Assembly: GCA_039602395.1 (NCBI GenBank)
Contig: JBCNJP010000008.1
Span: 19,483,867-19,547,866 of the forward strand
Reading direction: 5' to 3'
Source of the DNA: Deinandra increscens subsp. villosa
Lineage: Eukaryota; Streptophyta; Magnoliopsida; Asterales; Asteraceae
Length of the DNA: 64,000 bases
The notes below the pieces were generated by a model, which made no database searches, was not told the origin of the DNA, and was given only the letters and a program-made list of their open reading frames with translations. Below are positions 20,659 to 33,071 of the stretch, one piece after another; the first letter of the stretch is position 1, and each line of letters opens with the position of its first letter. The position numbers were made by a program, and so were the translations under genes.

Positions 20659-21006
20659 TGAAAATGCGTGAGCATCGAATCGTCTACTCGATCTAGCTAA
20701 TCGAACATCAAAACGTAATTAACCGATTATTTTATTGATCAACGAAGAACAATTACAATCAGTAAACACTCAGAAATGACACAGAGATTACACACTATAA
20801 AACACACACTTAACAGATCTCATACGCTCAGAACCCCTAATTACAACGTCCAAACTTCTATATATACCCAGCTGACCGAGCCTCGTCTGAACCACAGGTT
20901 CGGCCAGTCCGAACTTCAGGTTCGGACCTGGTTCGGCCACTCAGACTTTGGCTTGAACTTGAGCATTGCTTAATACTTCACACGACGCACATATCAGGCA
21001 TCAACA
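20659..21006 (-). repeat. B1 5' LTR (348 bp)
   Basis: Same length and ends as 11737-12084. TATATATA near 20859 marks the likely promoter, with palindromic CCGAAC/GTTCGG sites upstream of it on the sense strand. Confidence 0.95.
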
Positions 21007-21011
21007 AAAGG
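21007..21011. other. B1 target-site duplication, right
   Basis: AAAGG, matching 11732-11736. Confidence 0.95.
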
Positions 21012-23640
21012 TGTTCGTGCCAACCTTTGGTTCAAGAATCACAGATTGGAGATGTCAAATGAAGTCAGAATCGGTCGTCGGAGGGGAGAGATTTGGTCCG
21101 CCGGTGGTTCGCCGAGAGAGGGAGGGAGCGAGTTGTGAGTCTTTGAATGAGAATGGGAAAAATTTAACCTCCCCCTTTTTTTATTTAATATAGCGAGGTC
21201 GGTAAGACTTAGGGTTTTCGAGACATAAACGAGATCGCTAACGGTTTGAGTAAGGCGTAGTCGCCAAGACAAATCCTTACCAACACCGAGATCGCCAAGG
21301 GTATTTTCAGTTATCGTAAGATCGCCAAGGGTAAATCAGGTTAAGGCGAGATCACCAAGGAGTGAAAATAGGCGAAGTCGCCAAGAGGAAAAACCGGGTG
21401 AGGCGAGATCGCCAAGAGAAAATCTCAGTCTATTTTATAAAGAACACCTAAGTGTACTCCGAGATCGCCAAATAGAAGGTTCGATTTAGGCGAGATCGCT
21501 AAGGAGAAAGGCTGGGTAAGGCGAGATGGCCAAGGACTTTTATTGGGCGAAGTCGCCGAGTGAAAAAACTCATTTTTGTGAGATCGCCAAGGGCAGAATC
21601 TCAGTATACCAAGTTTTTAGGCGAGATCGCCAATAGAAAAAAAAATTTAAAAATTTACAGCAAGTTAATTTTGAAGAATTTTCTGATTTATGATCAATTT
21701 TAAACCAATAATGAGAACACCCGTAGCAAAAACACTGAAAATACTCATTTGTAAGCTTAGTGAATTGCAAAGCCTTAGTGAAATCATTAAGGGTAATTTT
21801 GGAAAAATAGAATTTATCTAAGTGCAAAAACATGTTAAAAACATCATTTTGACTCAGAAAAATTTTAAATTTCACACACTTGACCAAAACCTTATTGAAT
21901 CAGATTAACTTGAGTCAGGCCAGCCCAAACTTACCAAAACGGTTGATTTTGACTTAAAACTGCAAATGGACCTCAAATTTGACTTATTTCTCACAAACTC
22001 AATGTTTTAAGCACAAAGCACCCAAATTCACATTTTATAACAAATTTGGTTATTTCAAAGCGTAGTGCTTTCATCTGCACCGTTAAAGCCTTATTTTCTG
22101 ACAGTTTCCATTTATTTGCTTAATTTTGCATAATTTTGCTCGGTAATGGTTGGACTATGTTAGGAATTAAACAGGTCAATTACGTGATCACAGACACTTA
22201 CAAATCAAATCACCTCATAGATTCCGTAACCTAAGTCAGATTGTCGGTATTGTTATCCACTTAAGCTCAAGCAAGGCAATTTTTAGCAAAGTCACCGTGA
22301 TATCATTTATCATGTTTTAGTCCAGTTTAATGAAAATTATGTTTGACCTTTTATTCCACTAAGTCAACAGTTATCCTAGCTTTGTCTATTTAGCACTTCA
22401 GACATGCACAACACACAAATGGAATTTCTTCCCCCTATTTCTTTAGAGGTAAGTACTGGTTTCACGGTGAATACATATTTTTGAATCGCGTGAACACAAG
22501 GTTAAAGTTTCCTCAGCAGATGTATCACAGAATATTTTCAATGATAATGATGGGACGCGTGAACACAAGGTCAGAGTTTCCTTAGCAAATGTGTCATGGT
22601 CAATGGATTGATGTGAGATATTTCTCACTTATTGATATTTGTGTGATGTTTCACACTTATATGTGGATGTGTGATGTGTCACACTTATTTAATGGTTTTG
22701 AAATCAGCACTTTCCGCAAAAGAAATACTCGAGTGTGTTGGTTGACTTACTTAGCACAGACTTAAGCAGATTTAAAGGATTTTACCAACTATTTTGACTT
22801 AAAGTCCACAATTTCATGTTTTAAGTGCTTAATCACAGGACTTGCCTAATTCTTATTTCGCTGAGCCTACCGACACATCGAATGATAGAATTACTGATTG
22901 ATTGGATCATATCCTATGGTCAGATCAGAAGTCTAGAATTATATCATGTTCCTCATAGTTTGCCCAACCAAAAACAAAAATTTTCTGGTTTTCTTTTTCA
23001 AAGTTTATTTAATCATTGCAGAATTGCAAAGATTTTGTGCTTAGACTCAAGTACCCATCAAGTGCTTTTAAAAAGGTTGTTGGGAATCACTTGATTCAAA
23101 TTTACATGATTTTTTTTTATTTTTGCAATTTATTTTGGTATTTTTCTCCACTTTTTCAATCATTTATTGCAGCATCACTAAAATTTCAAAATTTTGGGTT
23201 TTCCATAAGGTATTCAAAAAGCGTCTTCACAAAATTTGTTTGAAATGACCCGATTCTATTTTTAGTGATCTTTATTAATTTTTCCAAATTTTTGGGATTT
23301 TCTCTTATTTTTCAACCGTGAGTCGGTTTTGGCTTGACCGACTGACACAAGGACTCAAAAATAAAATAAAATAAAATAAAATATTTTTGGTGTTTTCTGA
23401 GATTTGATTGACACTTTATTGAAGTTTTATTTATGGTCGAGAGAGGATGACCAAAAACTTAACAGGACTCAAAGAAACAAGAGTTATTATCTTTTTGTGT
23501 TTTCAAATAAATTTTAAAGATAAAATATTTTTGGTTTTTCAATTTAAAAATTATTGCAAGGCAAGAAGGCTAACAAAGACAATACCTCTATAACTTGACA
23601 ACCTAAGACTAAAGCACTATTCTAAAAGGAACCTAAAGAT
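21012..23640 (-). other. D2a spacer between pol and accessory ORF, proximal part
   Basis: No supported gene. It contains a GCGAGATCGCCAAGG repeat field (21200-21640) and two G-rich polypurine-like tracts on the minus strand (near 21165-21185 and 22428-22438). It also has a 40-bp direct repeat (about 22489-22528 and 22557-22597, core GCGTGAACACAAGGT), GTGTGATG/CACACTTAT repeats (22640-22690) and an AAAAT simple repeat (23362-23383). On the minus strand TATATTAAAT near 21185 is followed by a CT-rich stretch, a shape like a plant promoter and 5' UTR; this is only suggestive. Confidence 0.55.
21200..21640. repeat. Degenerate GAGATCGCCAAGG repeats
   Basis: About a dozen imperfect copies of GGCGAGATCGCCAAGG are spaced 20-45 bp apart. 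GCGAGATCGC is near-palindromic. The GTCGCCAAG array in the D2a LTR shares the core, consistent with both belonging to one element. Confidence 0.8.
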
Positions 23641-23644
23641 CAGC

Positions 23645-25420
23645 TTACTCAAAGTTAATCATTCCTACTGATTGAACTAGGAAGTTAAACCTAGAAACAT
23701 CAAATCCCTTGGTGAAGAGATCTACAAGTTGATTTTCAGAGGAAACATGAACTAAGGTAATAAGCTTCTTCTCATGACAGTCCCTAATAAAGTGATGCCT
23801 AATCTCTATGTGTTTGGTCTTAGAGTGCTGAACATGGTTCTTAACAATAAACATGGCAGCAGTATTATCAATGTTAATAGGGGTGGACATGAAATTCAAA
23901 CCGTAGTCAAGAAGCTGATTCTGGATCCAGAGAACTTGAGAACAGCAAGAGGCAACATCAATGTATTCCGCTTCGGTAGGCGAGGTAGATACCGTTGACT
24001 GTTTCTTGCATTGCCACGAAACCAATCGATTCCCCAAGAATTGAGCTCCACCGGTGGTTGACTTCCGATCCATGTTGCAACCACCGTCATCACTATCTGA
24101 GAAACCTCTAGATCAAAAAGCTCGTCCTTGGGATACCACATCCCTCTCTTTGGATTGGACTTCAGGTATCGGAAGATTCATTTCACGGCCGTCAAGTGTG
24201 ACTGTTTTGATTTGGTTTGAAATCTCGAGCATAGACACACGGCAAACATTATGTCGGGGCGACTGGTTGTCAGGTACATGAGGGACTCGATCATTGATCT
24301 GCATGGAGCTTGACACGGGTCTCGACAGGAGTGGAATAGCCTTTAGAGTCATGAAATCCAAACTTCTTTAGCATTTCCTTCACATACTTTCCCTGACTGA
24401 TTAGAATGCCTTCATTATTCTGTTTCACCTCAATCCCTAGGAAAATGTGAGTTCCCCCATTGAACTTGTTTCAAAGCGTTTTTCCATCAGACACTTGAAC
24501 TCATGACAAAGACTTTTATTTGTTGAACCGAAGATGATGTCATCCACGTACACTTAAACTAGTAGCATATCATCACCCACATGCCGTATAAACAGTGTCT
24601 GATCAATCACCCCTCGCTTGTGGCCATTTTCCAACAGATAGGTAGACAGGGTTTCATACCACTTCCTTGGTGCCTGATGGAGTCCATAGAGGGCTCTTTT
24701 CAGTTTGTGTGCCTTATTTGGAAAGGAAGGATTGACAAATCCTGGAGGTTGATCAACATACACCTCTTCGTCTAGTTCACCGTACATAAAGGCAGTTTTC
24801 ACGTCAAGTTGATAGACCATTATGTTCTTTGACGCGACATAGGCCAAGAAAATCCTGATGGCTTCAAGATGAGCTATCGGGGCATAGACCTCATCATAGT
24901 CCAACCCATCTATCTGCATGTAACCCTTGACCACAAGTCTTGCTTTATTTCTTATTATTATTCCTATGTCATCCTTTGTATTCTTGAAGATTCACTTGAC
25001 TGGAATAGGCTTCACGCCAGGAGGAGTGTCTACTAGTTGCCACACATCCAGAAGTTTGAATTAAAGTAGTTCAGCCTGCATAGCCTCTATCCAGTTGTCA
25101 TCTTTCATAGCAGCAGCTACAGAAGTAGGTTCTTCTTAAGAGATGAAGCAGGAAAACAAGCAAGTGTTTATTGTTCGTGATTGACTTCTGGTTACTCTCT
25201 TATCAAGTGGACCAATAATGTTTGAGACATGATGTTTCTTATGAATTCCACTCTCTTCAATAGCCGGAACTGGAATATTCGTGTCTAAAGATACCATTTG
25301 CACATCATTGTCTGGAGTATCACCAGATTCAATCACAGGATTGTCTTCTGAGTCTGAATTATTATTAAAGGGTTCATTCTCAGGTTAATTTTCTGGAATT
25401 TCTTGATTTTGTTGATTTTC
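23645..25420 (-). pseudogene. D2a pol: reverse transcriptase and RNase H (decayed)
   Basis: Read leftward: the tail of the integrase-RT linker (VTRSQSRTI near 25150), RT (LDYDEVYAPIAHLEAIRIFLAY, QLDVKTAFMYGELDEEVY, QPPGF, KLKRALYGLHQAPRKWYE in 24934-24554), then the YVDD catalytic motif near 24540, the C-terminal part of RT, and RNase H in 24073-23645 (DRKSTTGG, SPTEAEYI, HSKTKHIEIRHHFIRD, ending VQSVGMINFE and a stop). These are hallmark Ty1/copia motifs for reverse transcription. A stop codon lies just before YVDD, with several more stops and frameshifts, so it is not functional. Integrase would lie in the gap. Linking it to the accessory ORF rests on shared strand and order. Confidence 0.9.
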
Positions 25421-25920
25421 NNNNNNNNNNNNNNNNNNNNNNNNNNNNNNNNNNNNNNNNNNNNNNNNNNNNNNNNNNNNNNNNNNNNNNNNNNNNNNNN
25501 NNNNNNNNNNNNNNNNNNNNNNNNNNNNNNNNNNNNNNNNNNNNNNNNNNNNNNNNNNNNNNNNNNNNNNNNNNNNNNNNNNNNNNNNNNNNNNNNNNNN
25601 NNNNNNNNNNNNNNNNNNNNNNNNNNNNNNNNNNNNNNNNNNNNNNNNNNNNNNNNNNNNNNNNNNNNNNNNNNNNNNNNNNNNNNNNNNNNNNNNNNNN
25701 NNNNNNNNNNNNNNNNNNNNNNNNNNNNNNNNNNNNNNNNNNNNNNNNNNNNNNNNNNNNNNNNNNNNNNNNNNNNNNNNNNNNNNNNNNNNNNNNNNNN
25801 NNNNNNNNNNNNNNNNNNNNNNNNNNNNNNNNNNNNNNNNNNNNNNNNNNNNNNNNNNNNNNNNNNNNNNNNNNNNNNNNNNNNNNNNNNNNNNNNNNNN
25901 NNNNNNNNNNNNNNNNNNNN
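25421..25920. other. Assembly gap (500 N)
   Basis: A run of exactly 500 N, a standard placeholder size, so the true distance is unknown and the two sides may not be neighbours. Confidence 0.99.
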
Positions 25921-25924
25921 TTCC

Positions 25925-26285
25925 TGAAAAAGCACGATACGATCTTACTACAGCATGATTCGGTAATCGGATAACAACAAGATGTAAATAAAGCTTTGCT
26001 TTATTGATTCACTTAGAGAATACAATGTAGAGAGAGAAACACACTCAGTTTACACACAGTTAAGATGTTGCAGAATGACAGAACTGACTAACTCTCTCTA
26101 ACACGAACTATTTATAGTCACTTAGTCATAAGGCAGCGTACCACCTGCGGACCATCTGGTCCGCCCGGACCAACTGGTCCGGCGGATGCATATGGTACGG
26201 CCAGATGACTAACTAACTCACACAGAAGCTCTTGTCTAGATACAATACACGAGACACAACGTTAGCATAGGAATATGCTCTAACA
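25925..26285 (-). repeat. A2 3' LTR
   Basis: On the minus strand it starts TGTTAGAGCATATTCC after the polypurine tract and ends GTGCTTTTTCA. It carries two tandem palindromes, CCGGACCA/TGGTCCGG and CGGACCA/TGGTCCG, upstream of CTATAAATAG. Confidence 0.95.
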
Positions 26286-26298
26286 AACTCCCCCTTAA
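26286..26298 (-). other. A2 polypurine tract
   Basis: AAGGGGGAGTT on the minus strand abuts the LTR start. Confidence 0.9.
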
Positions 26299-27992
26299 CG
26301 TGTAGTGTATCTATATTCTAACTCAACTTCAGTCTTCAATCTTCAACATTTCTGCATCTGATCTTCAACTTGAAATCTTGTTAGAATTAGAGCTTGCATG
26401 GCTGGATCAACCTTGAAAAATCTTTGAACTTCAAGATCCACTTGTGAAAGATATAACATACTCCCCCTTTCACCATGCTTGAGTCGTCTCACTCAGATAA
26501 CCTGCAATTTCAGAAGACAGAAACGCGGCTTTCCTTTTCTTTTGAAAATTAATTTAATCTTGGCGCAAAACTTCTCTTCGAGAATCCAAGATATAGTTTT
26601 GAAATTTTGAATTTTGTATCAAGTATCGATCGGTCGAAAACAAATAAGAAACAAAATCTTTTTGGCTTTTTGAAACTTTATATCAAAACACACCGAAAAT
26701 CTTTTTGAATTTTCAGATATGAAACATAAATGCAACACAGAAATGAAATACTGAATCACACACTATTTTTGTCTTTTGCGAGAAAGATCACAACTTGGGA
26801 TCATATTGATCATGACATGCTGAACTACACTTCAATTTCAATTACTTCAGCACATAAGTCATGTCGATTACTGGTATAATTTGTCCATTCTTAAACTCAG
26901 GCACAATCATACTCATAACATCTGGATATGTTATTGAATTGATTAGATTTGCTTTGACCAGTGTACCCCACACTATCAGACATACTCAGATATGTTTTTG
27001 CTTTTTATATCACACTTTGTGATTTCATTTGTGATTTAATCACATAATGATTGTATTCATGATTCAGTCAACTGTGTTCCATGCAAAAAGAAATAAGAAC
27101 GTTAAATCGTCTACCTTAAGGTCGATCTTTCGATACGCAGATAAGGCCTCGGATTTAACAAAATAAGAAAATAAAACAAGTTGAAATTGTATAACCCAAC
27201 AACAATCAGGTCGGTACTCCCGTACACGCAGAGAAAGTCCGATGAGTTATACGAAACACCAAAGAAAATAAAGCAGAACGTCAAACGAACAACAATCAGG
27301 TCGGTCTTTCGACACGCAGAGAAAGTCCGATCGTTTGACAAAATAAAGAAAATCAAACAAGTTTAAATCTTTGCAAAATGAACACATGTATACACAGTGA
27401 CTTCTCATTTTCTTTTTCACATATCTTTTCTTTGATATATCATGAGATATGCATCAAGATGTTGTCCACTTGGTCAAGCATTAATATTTAGTGTTTATCA
27501 CATCTGAATACTTTCTGATTCAATGCCGAGCCTACCAAGTACATCAAACAATGATCTTATGGCTTTTTCATCTATTTTATCCATGAGTCAGACATGTAAG
27601 CCAATGTACCATCATTTCCCAATCATGTCGGATACAATTTCTCATTTTTCAATGTTTTTGTATTTTTCCGTTTTTCGATGTTTTTGTATTTTTCATTTTC
27701 TCCCCCTTAAAATGAAAACTCTATTTTTGGATTTTCATTTTAACAAAAACAAAAACACAACGACACTATTGTTTGGCTTTTCAATTTTCTCCCCCTAAAC
27801 TACATACAAAATGTAAAAGAAAGAAAATTGACCAATCGATACTGATACCTGTCAGGTTTAGCTTTCAGAAAATTTCAGTGTGAAAAATGATATCACATGT
27901 AATTTAAATTAAGAAACGCAGAATACTCCTCCATCAGCAACTTTGCAATCACCAACGGGTCTTCTAGGAATACCTGCACACTGGTTTAAAAA
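26299..27992 (-). other. A2 3' non-coding region
   Basis: About 1.7 kb with no coding capacity, collinear with that of B1, B3, E1 and F1. It contains a small stem-loop (26557-26592, outer stem ATCTTGG/CCAAGAT, inner stem TTCTC/GAGAA), AATCTTTTTG direct repeats, the stem-loop trio (27101-27339) and the CCCCCTTAAAATGAAAA block near 27702. Confidence 0.8.
27101..27339 (-). other. Three tandem stem-loops, A2 copy
   Basis: Units are 27101-27159, 27189-27252 and 27280-27339. On the sense strand the apical hairpins are GTC-GAAA-GAC, GTAC-GGGA-GTAC and ATC-GAAA-GAT: three different stems, each topped by a GNRA-type loop. The closing stems also differ between units yet remain fully paired. Confidence 0.78.
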
Positions 27993-29176
27993 TTAGTACT
28001 CAAATGACCCGAAGCACACAGCTTCTGGTCGACCAGTGTCTTCCACAAAGTCAGTTGCAGCTTTGCTGACCACTTTAGGTCGCCACTGCATTACAGTTTT
28101 CTCAGTATGAACTGAGTCATCATCCTGTGATGAACCATCAGACTTTGAAACATTTTTGACAAATTGTTTCTTTTTGAAAATTGGTTTGGATGATGGAGAC
28201 TCGGTATAAATTTTGCCAGATTCATCAATTATAGTGGCAGATTTGTTTGAAAACTTTTGTTTATCATTTTCAGGACAATCCTGTGCCATGTGTCCCTTTC
28301 GGCGACATTGATAGCACAAACGATATGATCGTTTTGATTGTGGTTTGCCCTGAAAAACATGACACCTATCCTCAGACTCAAAACTATCAGAATAATCATC
28401 AAAGACTTGAAACCTATTGGCATGTACCCATTTGGAAGTAGGACTTCGAGGAGTAGAATTTGAACCAGATGAAGAAGATTCTTTGATCTGCTGACCAATT
28501 GTAGAAGAACCTTCAGAGACATCTTTCTTCTGATTTTTACCCTTGAATCCTTTCTCCATGGTAGAAATGAAGACTTGAGCCAAATGGTAGATTTGTTCCA
28601 AGCTTGTATCTTTCTTTTCTTTTGAAGCCTTCTTTGAGATGTTCTTCTTGTCTTTCTTTGCAACTTTCTTGTTTCCACTACCCAAACCACACTGTTTGTA
28701 ACCTGGCAGTGTTGATAAATCAACTTCCGAACGTGAAGGACCAGATTTTGCAGCTTGATTGAATGCAGCTTTGATATCCTTCAATTTGTTAGTTCCAACC
28801 AACTTTGCTGCAATCCTTTCTTCATTCAACTGCTTCTCATCTTTTTCAACTTTATTTCCACTAGAAAGAATGGTTGTATCTGCTATAAACCCACCAGAAA
28901 CAAACTTTGATGTAGATTGATCAACCACACTTTCCTCCTTCTCCTCTTTCTTCGTCGATTTCTTAGAATTCTTCAAATCTGACTTCTCAGTTGCAAACTC
29001 AGAATAATCTTGTGTTGCATCAGGAGAACTAAAATCATTAAGAGCATCAGTTTGAATAACAAGATGTGGATTTTGATTGAATTCTTCTCCTCCAAACACC
29101 TTCTTGAAGTTGTCGTCTTGACACAAATAACTTGTAAAAGAATGAGAATTCTTCAAGTTATGCAATTGACGATTGA
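27993..29176 (-). pseudogene. A2 gag, C-terminal part with second zinc knuckle
   Basis: The open frame from the CACTA border (about 29176) to a stop at 27993 encodes HSFTSYLCQDDNFKKVF, a Ser/Lys-rich region, SPTSKWVHANRFQVFDD, a good CCHC knuckle CYQCRRKGHMAQDC and the end WRPKVVSK...DTGRPEAVCFGSFEY. The codons upstream of 29176 in the same open frame are antisense CACTA sequence and not gag. It is separated from its own N-terminal half by the CACTA fragment. No protease motif follows the stop. Confidence 0.87.
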
Positions 29177-30250
29177 CACTACAAGAAATTTGACTATTAG
29201 CGACTATACTTTTCCCGACTACATTTGTTGTCGCTAATAATTCACTATTGGCGACAACATGTAGTCGGCAAAAGCCCTGCATAAATTTTTTATTTTTTTT
29301 ATTTTTGTATAAGTGTTCTCGACGACAAGTAGTCGCCAATAGTGACCCGCCAATTTTTTTTCCCGGGTCGACTATTCCCGACAACATGTAGTCGCCAATA
29401 GGTTCTAAAAAAATTTATTTTTTAATTTCTTTTTAATCTTTTCAGCAAAAAAAAAGTTCGCGTAGTTAGCCACTAAAACTTTTGACCTTTTCCGACTACA
29501 TGTAGTCGGGAAATGGCCTTTATTTTTTTATTAATTTTAGTTATAAAAAAGAAAATTATTTTGTATATTTTTATTTAATCTTTTACACGGAAAAAAAAAA
29601 CCGTAAATATTTTCGACCTTTACCGACTACATGTAGTCGGTAAAACCTTTTTTCAAATATTAATTTTTATTGAAACGATTTAGCATGTAAAAAGAAGTGA
29701 CCGCGAAAAGAAGATTTTCCCGGTTGACCTCTCCCGACTACATGTAGTCGGAAATTACTTTTCTTATTTTTTATTTTTTTTAGAAATTTTTATCGACCAC
29801 AATTTATCGGCAAAACATGTAAAAACTTTTTCGGTGTAACTATTCCCGACTACATGTAGTCGGGAAAGGTGTTTTTTAATTTTGTTAATTTAATATATTT
29901 CGTTAAATTAGACGACGTTGTATGCTCCGTTATTCCCGACTACTATTTTGGATATTCTCGACTACATGTAGTCGGTAAAAACCCTCCACTAAATTAAAAC
30001 CCTAACCGCTGAACATATCCTTCGCTGATGCTGTTTCTTCTCAAGCGGACTAGACGAAGGCTAGAGGTGATTTTCTGAGGCGATCGACGAAAGAACGGTC
30101 TCGAAATCAAAGGTTAGTGTACTCGATGTATACCTGCAAGTAGTAGTTTTGTCACCAATCCATTTGCCTTTTACAGAGGTTTTCAATACAGTTGTTAGTA
30201 TTCGCAACAAAAGTCCGTCGTATTCTCCTTTTGATTGCTAGTAATTACAA
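29177..30250 (+). mobile_element. Truncated CACTA (En/Spm-type) DNA transposon end
   Basis: It starts with CACTACAAGAAA, the classic CACTA terminal inverted repeat. Eight or so subterminal copies of a palindromic core GACTACATGTAGTC follow, with variants, between 29210 and 29975; these are expected transposase-binding sites. An AAACCCTAACCGCTG stretch and a splice-donor-like AAAGGTTAGT near 30110 suggest the start of its transposase gene. No opposite terminal repeat (CTTGTAGTG) is present and the gag on the right is missing codons, so the far end was lost. The right border is approximate. Confidence 0.88.
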
Positions 30251-32333
30251 AAGATGTGGTGTTGACTAATGATTTTTCTCGTCTCATCCCATCATGAGCA
30301 GCATGCACTTCTTTGGTAATTTTATCCACTCTTTCCTTATATATCTCAATATTCCTTGTTAATAAATTTTTATCTTTCTTCAAAGAAGTGATTGTATCTT
30401 GCAATTCAGACTGAACAATCTGATATTGAGTTCTATCAGCAGTAACTTCATCCAATGCCTTCTGAAGTTCATCATTCGATGTCTGAAGTACTTCAACCTT
30501 TTTGATAGATTTTTGAAATAACTGTTCAAAATCTTCACTAACATCTTGAACTTGAGACTTATATTCTGCAACCTCCTTGACCAGCTTTTCATTGACCGAA
30601 GTAAGCTTGACAATTTTTGACATGAACTCATCATTCTCGTGTTGAAGTTGTAACTTTTGTTGATCATTCTGTATACAGCTTTCTGACAATTGTTTCTGAA
30701 CATTCGCTAATTCTGTCACCAACACACTCTTTTCCTTGAGTAACTCTGCATTTGTTTTGCAAACTTCATTAAATTCCTGACATTTCTTGATGAAACTCTC
30801 CAATTCTTCATCCTTTCGTTTAATTTCAACAGATTGACATTCTATTTCTTTTATCAAACCTTTAATTCGACTATCCTTTTGTGAACAAAATTCACACACG
30901 GATTCATAACCACCCATTTCGGAATCAGAATGACTTGAAGCAGATTTACTGGTCTCAGATGTATACCCACTCGATTCAACCTCAATATTTGCCATCAATG
31001 CATAACTGTCTTGAGAATGAACCACGAATGCAGATTCATCTGGAAAATCTTTAGCCCAATCATAACCTTCTTCAGTTTGAGATATCATAGCTTTTGCGTC
31101 AGGTTTATCAGATTTACTCTTATCAGATGATGATTGAGAACACTCACGAGCAAAATGTCCAACCTTGGAACAATTGTAACACTTTACTTTAGATTTATCC
31201 AAACCCAATTTCCTATTTCCTGGAACAAAAGAATTCTTTCCATGTTTCTTGATAAATCGTCTTCCTTTTTCAACCATCATTGCAAATTGCCAATGCAAAT
31301 CTAATTCAGTTAACTGATCATCATCCAGCTGTTCTAACTCAGTTCCACTTAAACCAGCATCACTAACTTGACCGAAAATCGATCCAGACGATGAAGATAT
31401 AAAAGCAGATAACAAAGCAGCTAGATCTTCGGTTGCTTGATTAGAAGTTGACTTACTTGATGATTTAGCAGGAATAGTAAAACTACATCCTGAAGAATAC
31501 CCACCATTATCTGATTTTCCAGCAAGAAATGCTGTTACTGGTGGATTACTGCTTGAAATAGAATTTGATTTAGCTTTAGCATGAGCAGTAGCAGAATTCT
31601 CTCCAAAATAAACTGCAGGATTCTGAACTGATGGAATTGCTGATTTCTTTACAAGTAATTCCATTTCTCGAGCTTGTAACTTGCTTAATAATTGATTGAA
31701 AGTCCAACTTGAATAATTTGGATCATTAGCAAGCATCATAACAAAATTTTCCCATGTTTCCGGTAAAGCTTCCAGAAATTTTTCCTTCAAGTCCTCTTTT
31801 TCTTTCTGGACTCCTACAATATCGAGTTCATTAATCAGATGAGAAAATCTAGAAATCAAATCTGCAATACTCTCTTTTTCACAATGCTGGAAGTTATCAA
31901 ACTCCTTTAACAAAACTTTCTTTCGACTCTTCTTATATTGCTCGTTTCCTGCACATCTATCCTTCAATGCATCCCATAAGGTTTTTGATGTTGTGCAGTT
32001 TTTGAATTGATGCAAAAGTTCTCTTGGTAATGCCATTGTGAGATTTGCATAAGTTTTCTTTTCTCTGGCATACACTTTCCTTTGATCTTCATCAAGATCA
32101 CTTCGTGGAATTGGTTCTCCATTTTTCTTAGGATATGTATAATCTTGTTCAATAGAAATCCACAAATCAATGTCAAGAGCATTAACAAATGATTCAAATC
32201 GTTGCTTCCAATTCTCGTAATCCTCCAATCGAAGTAACTTAGGAACTTTCTGAGTTGTTCCTATCTCGTTATCATAGTTCAATATGGCTTGCATTGATGA
32301 TTGAACAGCTGAAAAAGCGTGAAAATCGCTCAT
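30195..32333 (-). pseudogene. A2 gag, N-terminal part (712 codons open)
   Basis: The start MSDFHAFSAVQ is preceded by the leader and primer site. Capsid motifs are KVPKLLRLEDYENWKQRFE (about 30-48) and LTMALPRELLHQF (about 98-110). The WQFAMMVEKGRRFIKKHG block precedes a CCHC knuckle CYNCSKVGHFAREC at about 385-398, then CEFCSQKD near 480 and a coiled coil to about 690. The last 20-30 codons are not gag; they come from the CACTA junction. No stop interrupts the gag portion, so this insertion broke a recently intact gene. The N-terminal product could still be made. Confidence 0.88.
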
Positions 32334-33057
32334 TTTGAAATTTCAATACCGACCGCGAAAACTTAAAACTGAAAAACGGGCGTCTTCCAAGCGGATTTTG
32401 GGGGTCAAAACTTGACGGTACTGGCCGTAGGCAGGTACATGTCCTAGATCTCGGAAAGACGAACGTTTTGGCTGGTATTGGGTTCCGTAACTCCAAACGG
32501 TTTGCAAGTTACGTCAGTTTTAGTGAAGATATGTTTTCTGCCAGCGGACCAACACAACTTGGCGGATCAAAATACTATCAGCGGACCAGTTCCGGATGAA
32601 ACTAACCAGGCGGATCAGATTTGTACTAGCGGACCAGATCCGGATCAGATTTCGTCCGGCGGATCAAATTTCTATACGGCGGATCAGATTTTGGTACGGC
32701 GGATCAAAAACTGGTACGGCGGATCAAATGTTTCAGCGGATCATACTGATACGCTGTAACTGCCGCGGATCAGACTGATGAAGATTGCTGGGCGGATCAA
32801 ACGGCGGATCAGACTGTTCGTCGAGCGGACCAGATGCAGAAAACACCAAAATCGACTGATTTTCACAGATTTCGACAATTGAAGCTAGACACTGGTTCAG
32901 TATGATGCGAAAACACTCCAGGAACATCCAGAAATCATTTTTATCCTCGGAATCACTCAGAATTATGAAAAATTGATGAAAAACGTAGAAAACCCAAACT
33001 TTCTCTCTCTAGAATTTCGAAAACTTACCAAATCACAGCAGTAGAGCAACCTGGAAA
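32334..33057 (-). other. A2 leader with GCGGATCAGA-type repeats
   Basis: It closely resembles the A1 leader (16642-17380). GCGGAYCA repeats lie at 32540-32830. No ORF supported. Confidence 0.8.
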
Positions 33058-33069
33058 GCTCTGATACCA
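33058..33069 (-). other. A2 primer-binding site
   Basis: TGGTATCAGAGC on the minus strand, next to the 5' LTR. Confidence 0.93.
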
Positions 33070-33071
33070 CT

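Larger units (their letters stand above)
11737..21006 (-). mobile_element. B1: complete family B gag-only LTR retrotransposon, with nested insertions
   Basis: Two 348-bp LTRs (11737-12084 and 20659-21006) differ at roughly 17-18 positions by my reading, about 5%. They bound a primer site, leader, gag pieces, a 1.6-kb non-coding region and a polypurine tract. A perfect AAAGG duplication shows it integrated as a unit into the D2a spacer. Two later insertions, A1 (14398-17761) and B2 (19307-19974), split the gag. No protease, integrase, reverse transcriptase or RNase H coding sequence occurs between its LTRs. Confidence 0.95.

Noticed and set aside
22400..22440. PPT-like tract taken as the border of another LTR
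   Set aside because: No TG...CA repeat partner, primer site or duplication could be found. Extra polypurine tracts are known in some copia elements, so it is kept only as a note in the spacer.
23362..23383. Microsatellite as a feature of interest
   Set aside because: A short AAAAT run, common in AT-rich plant DNA.
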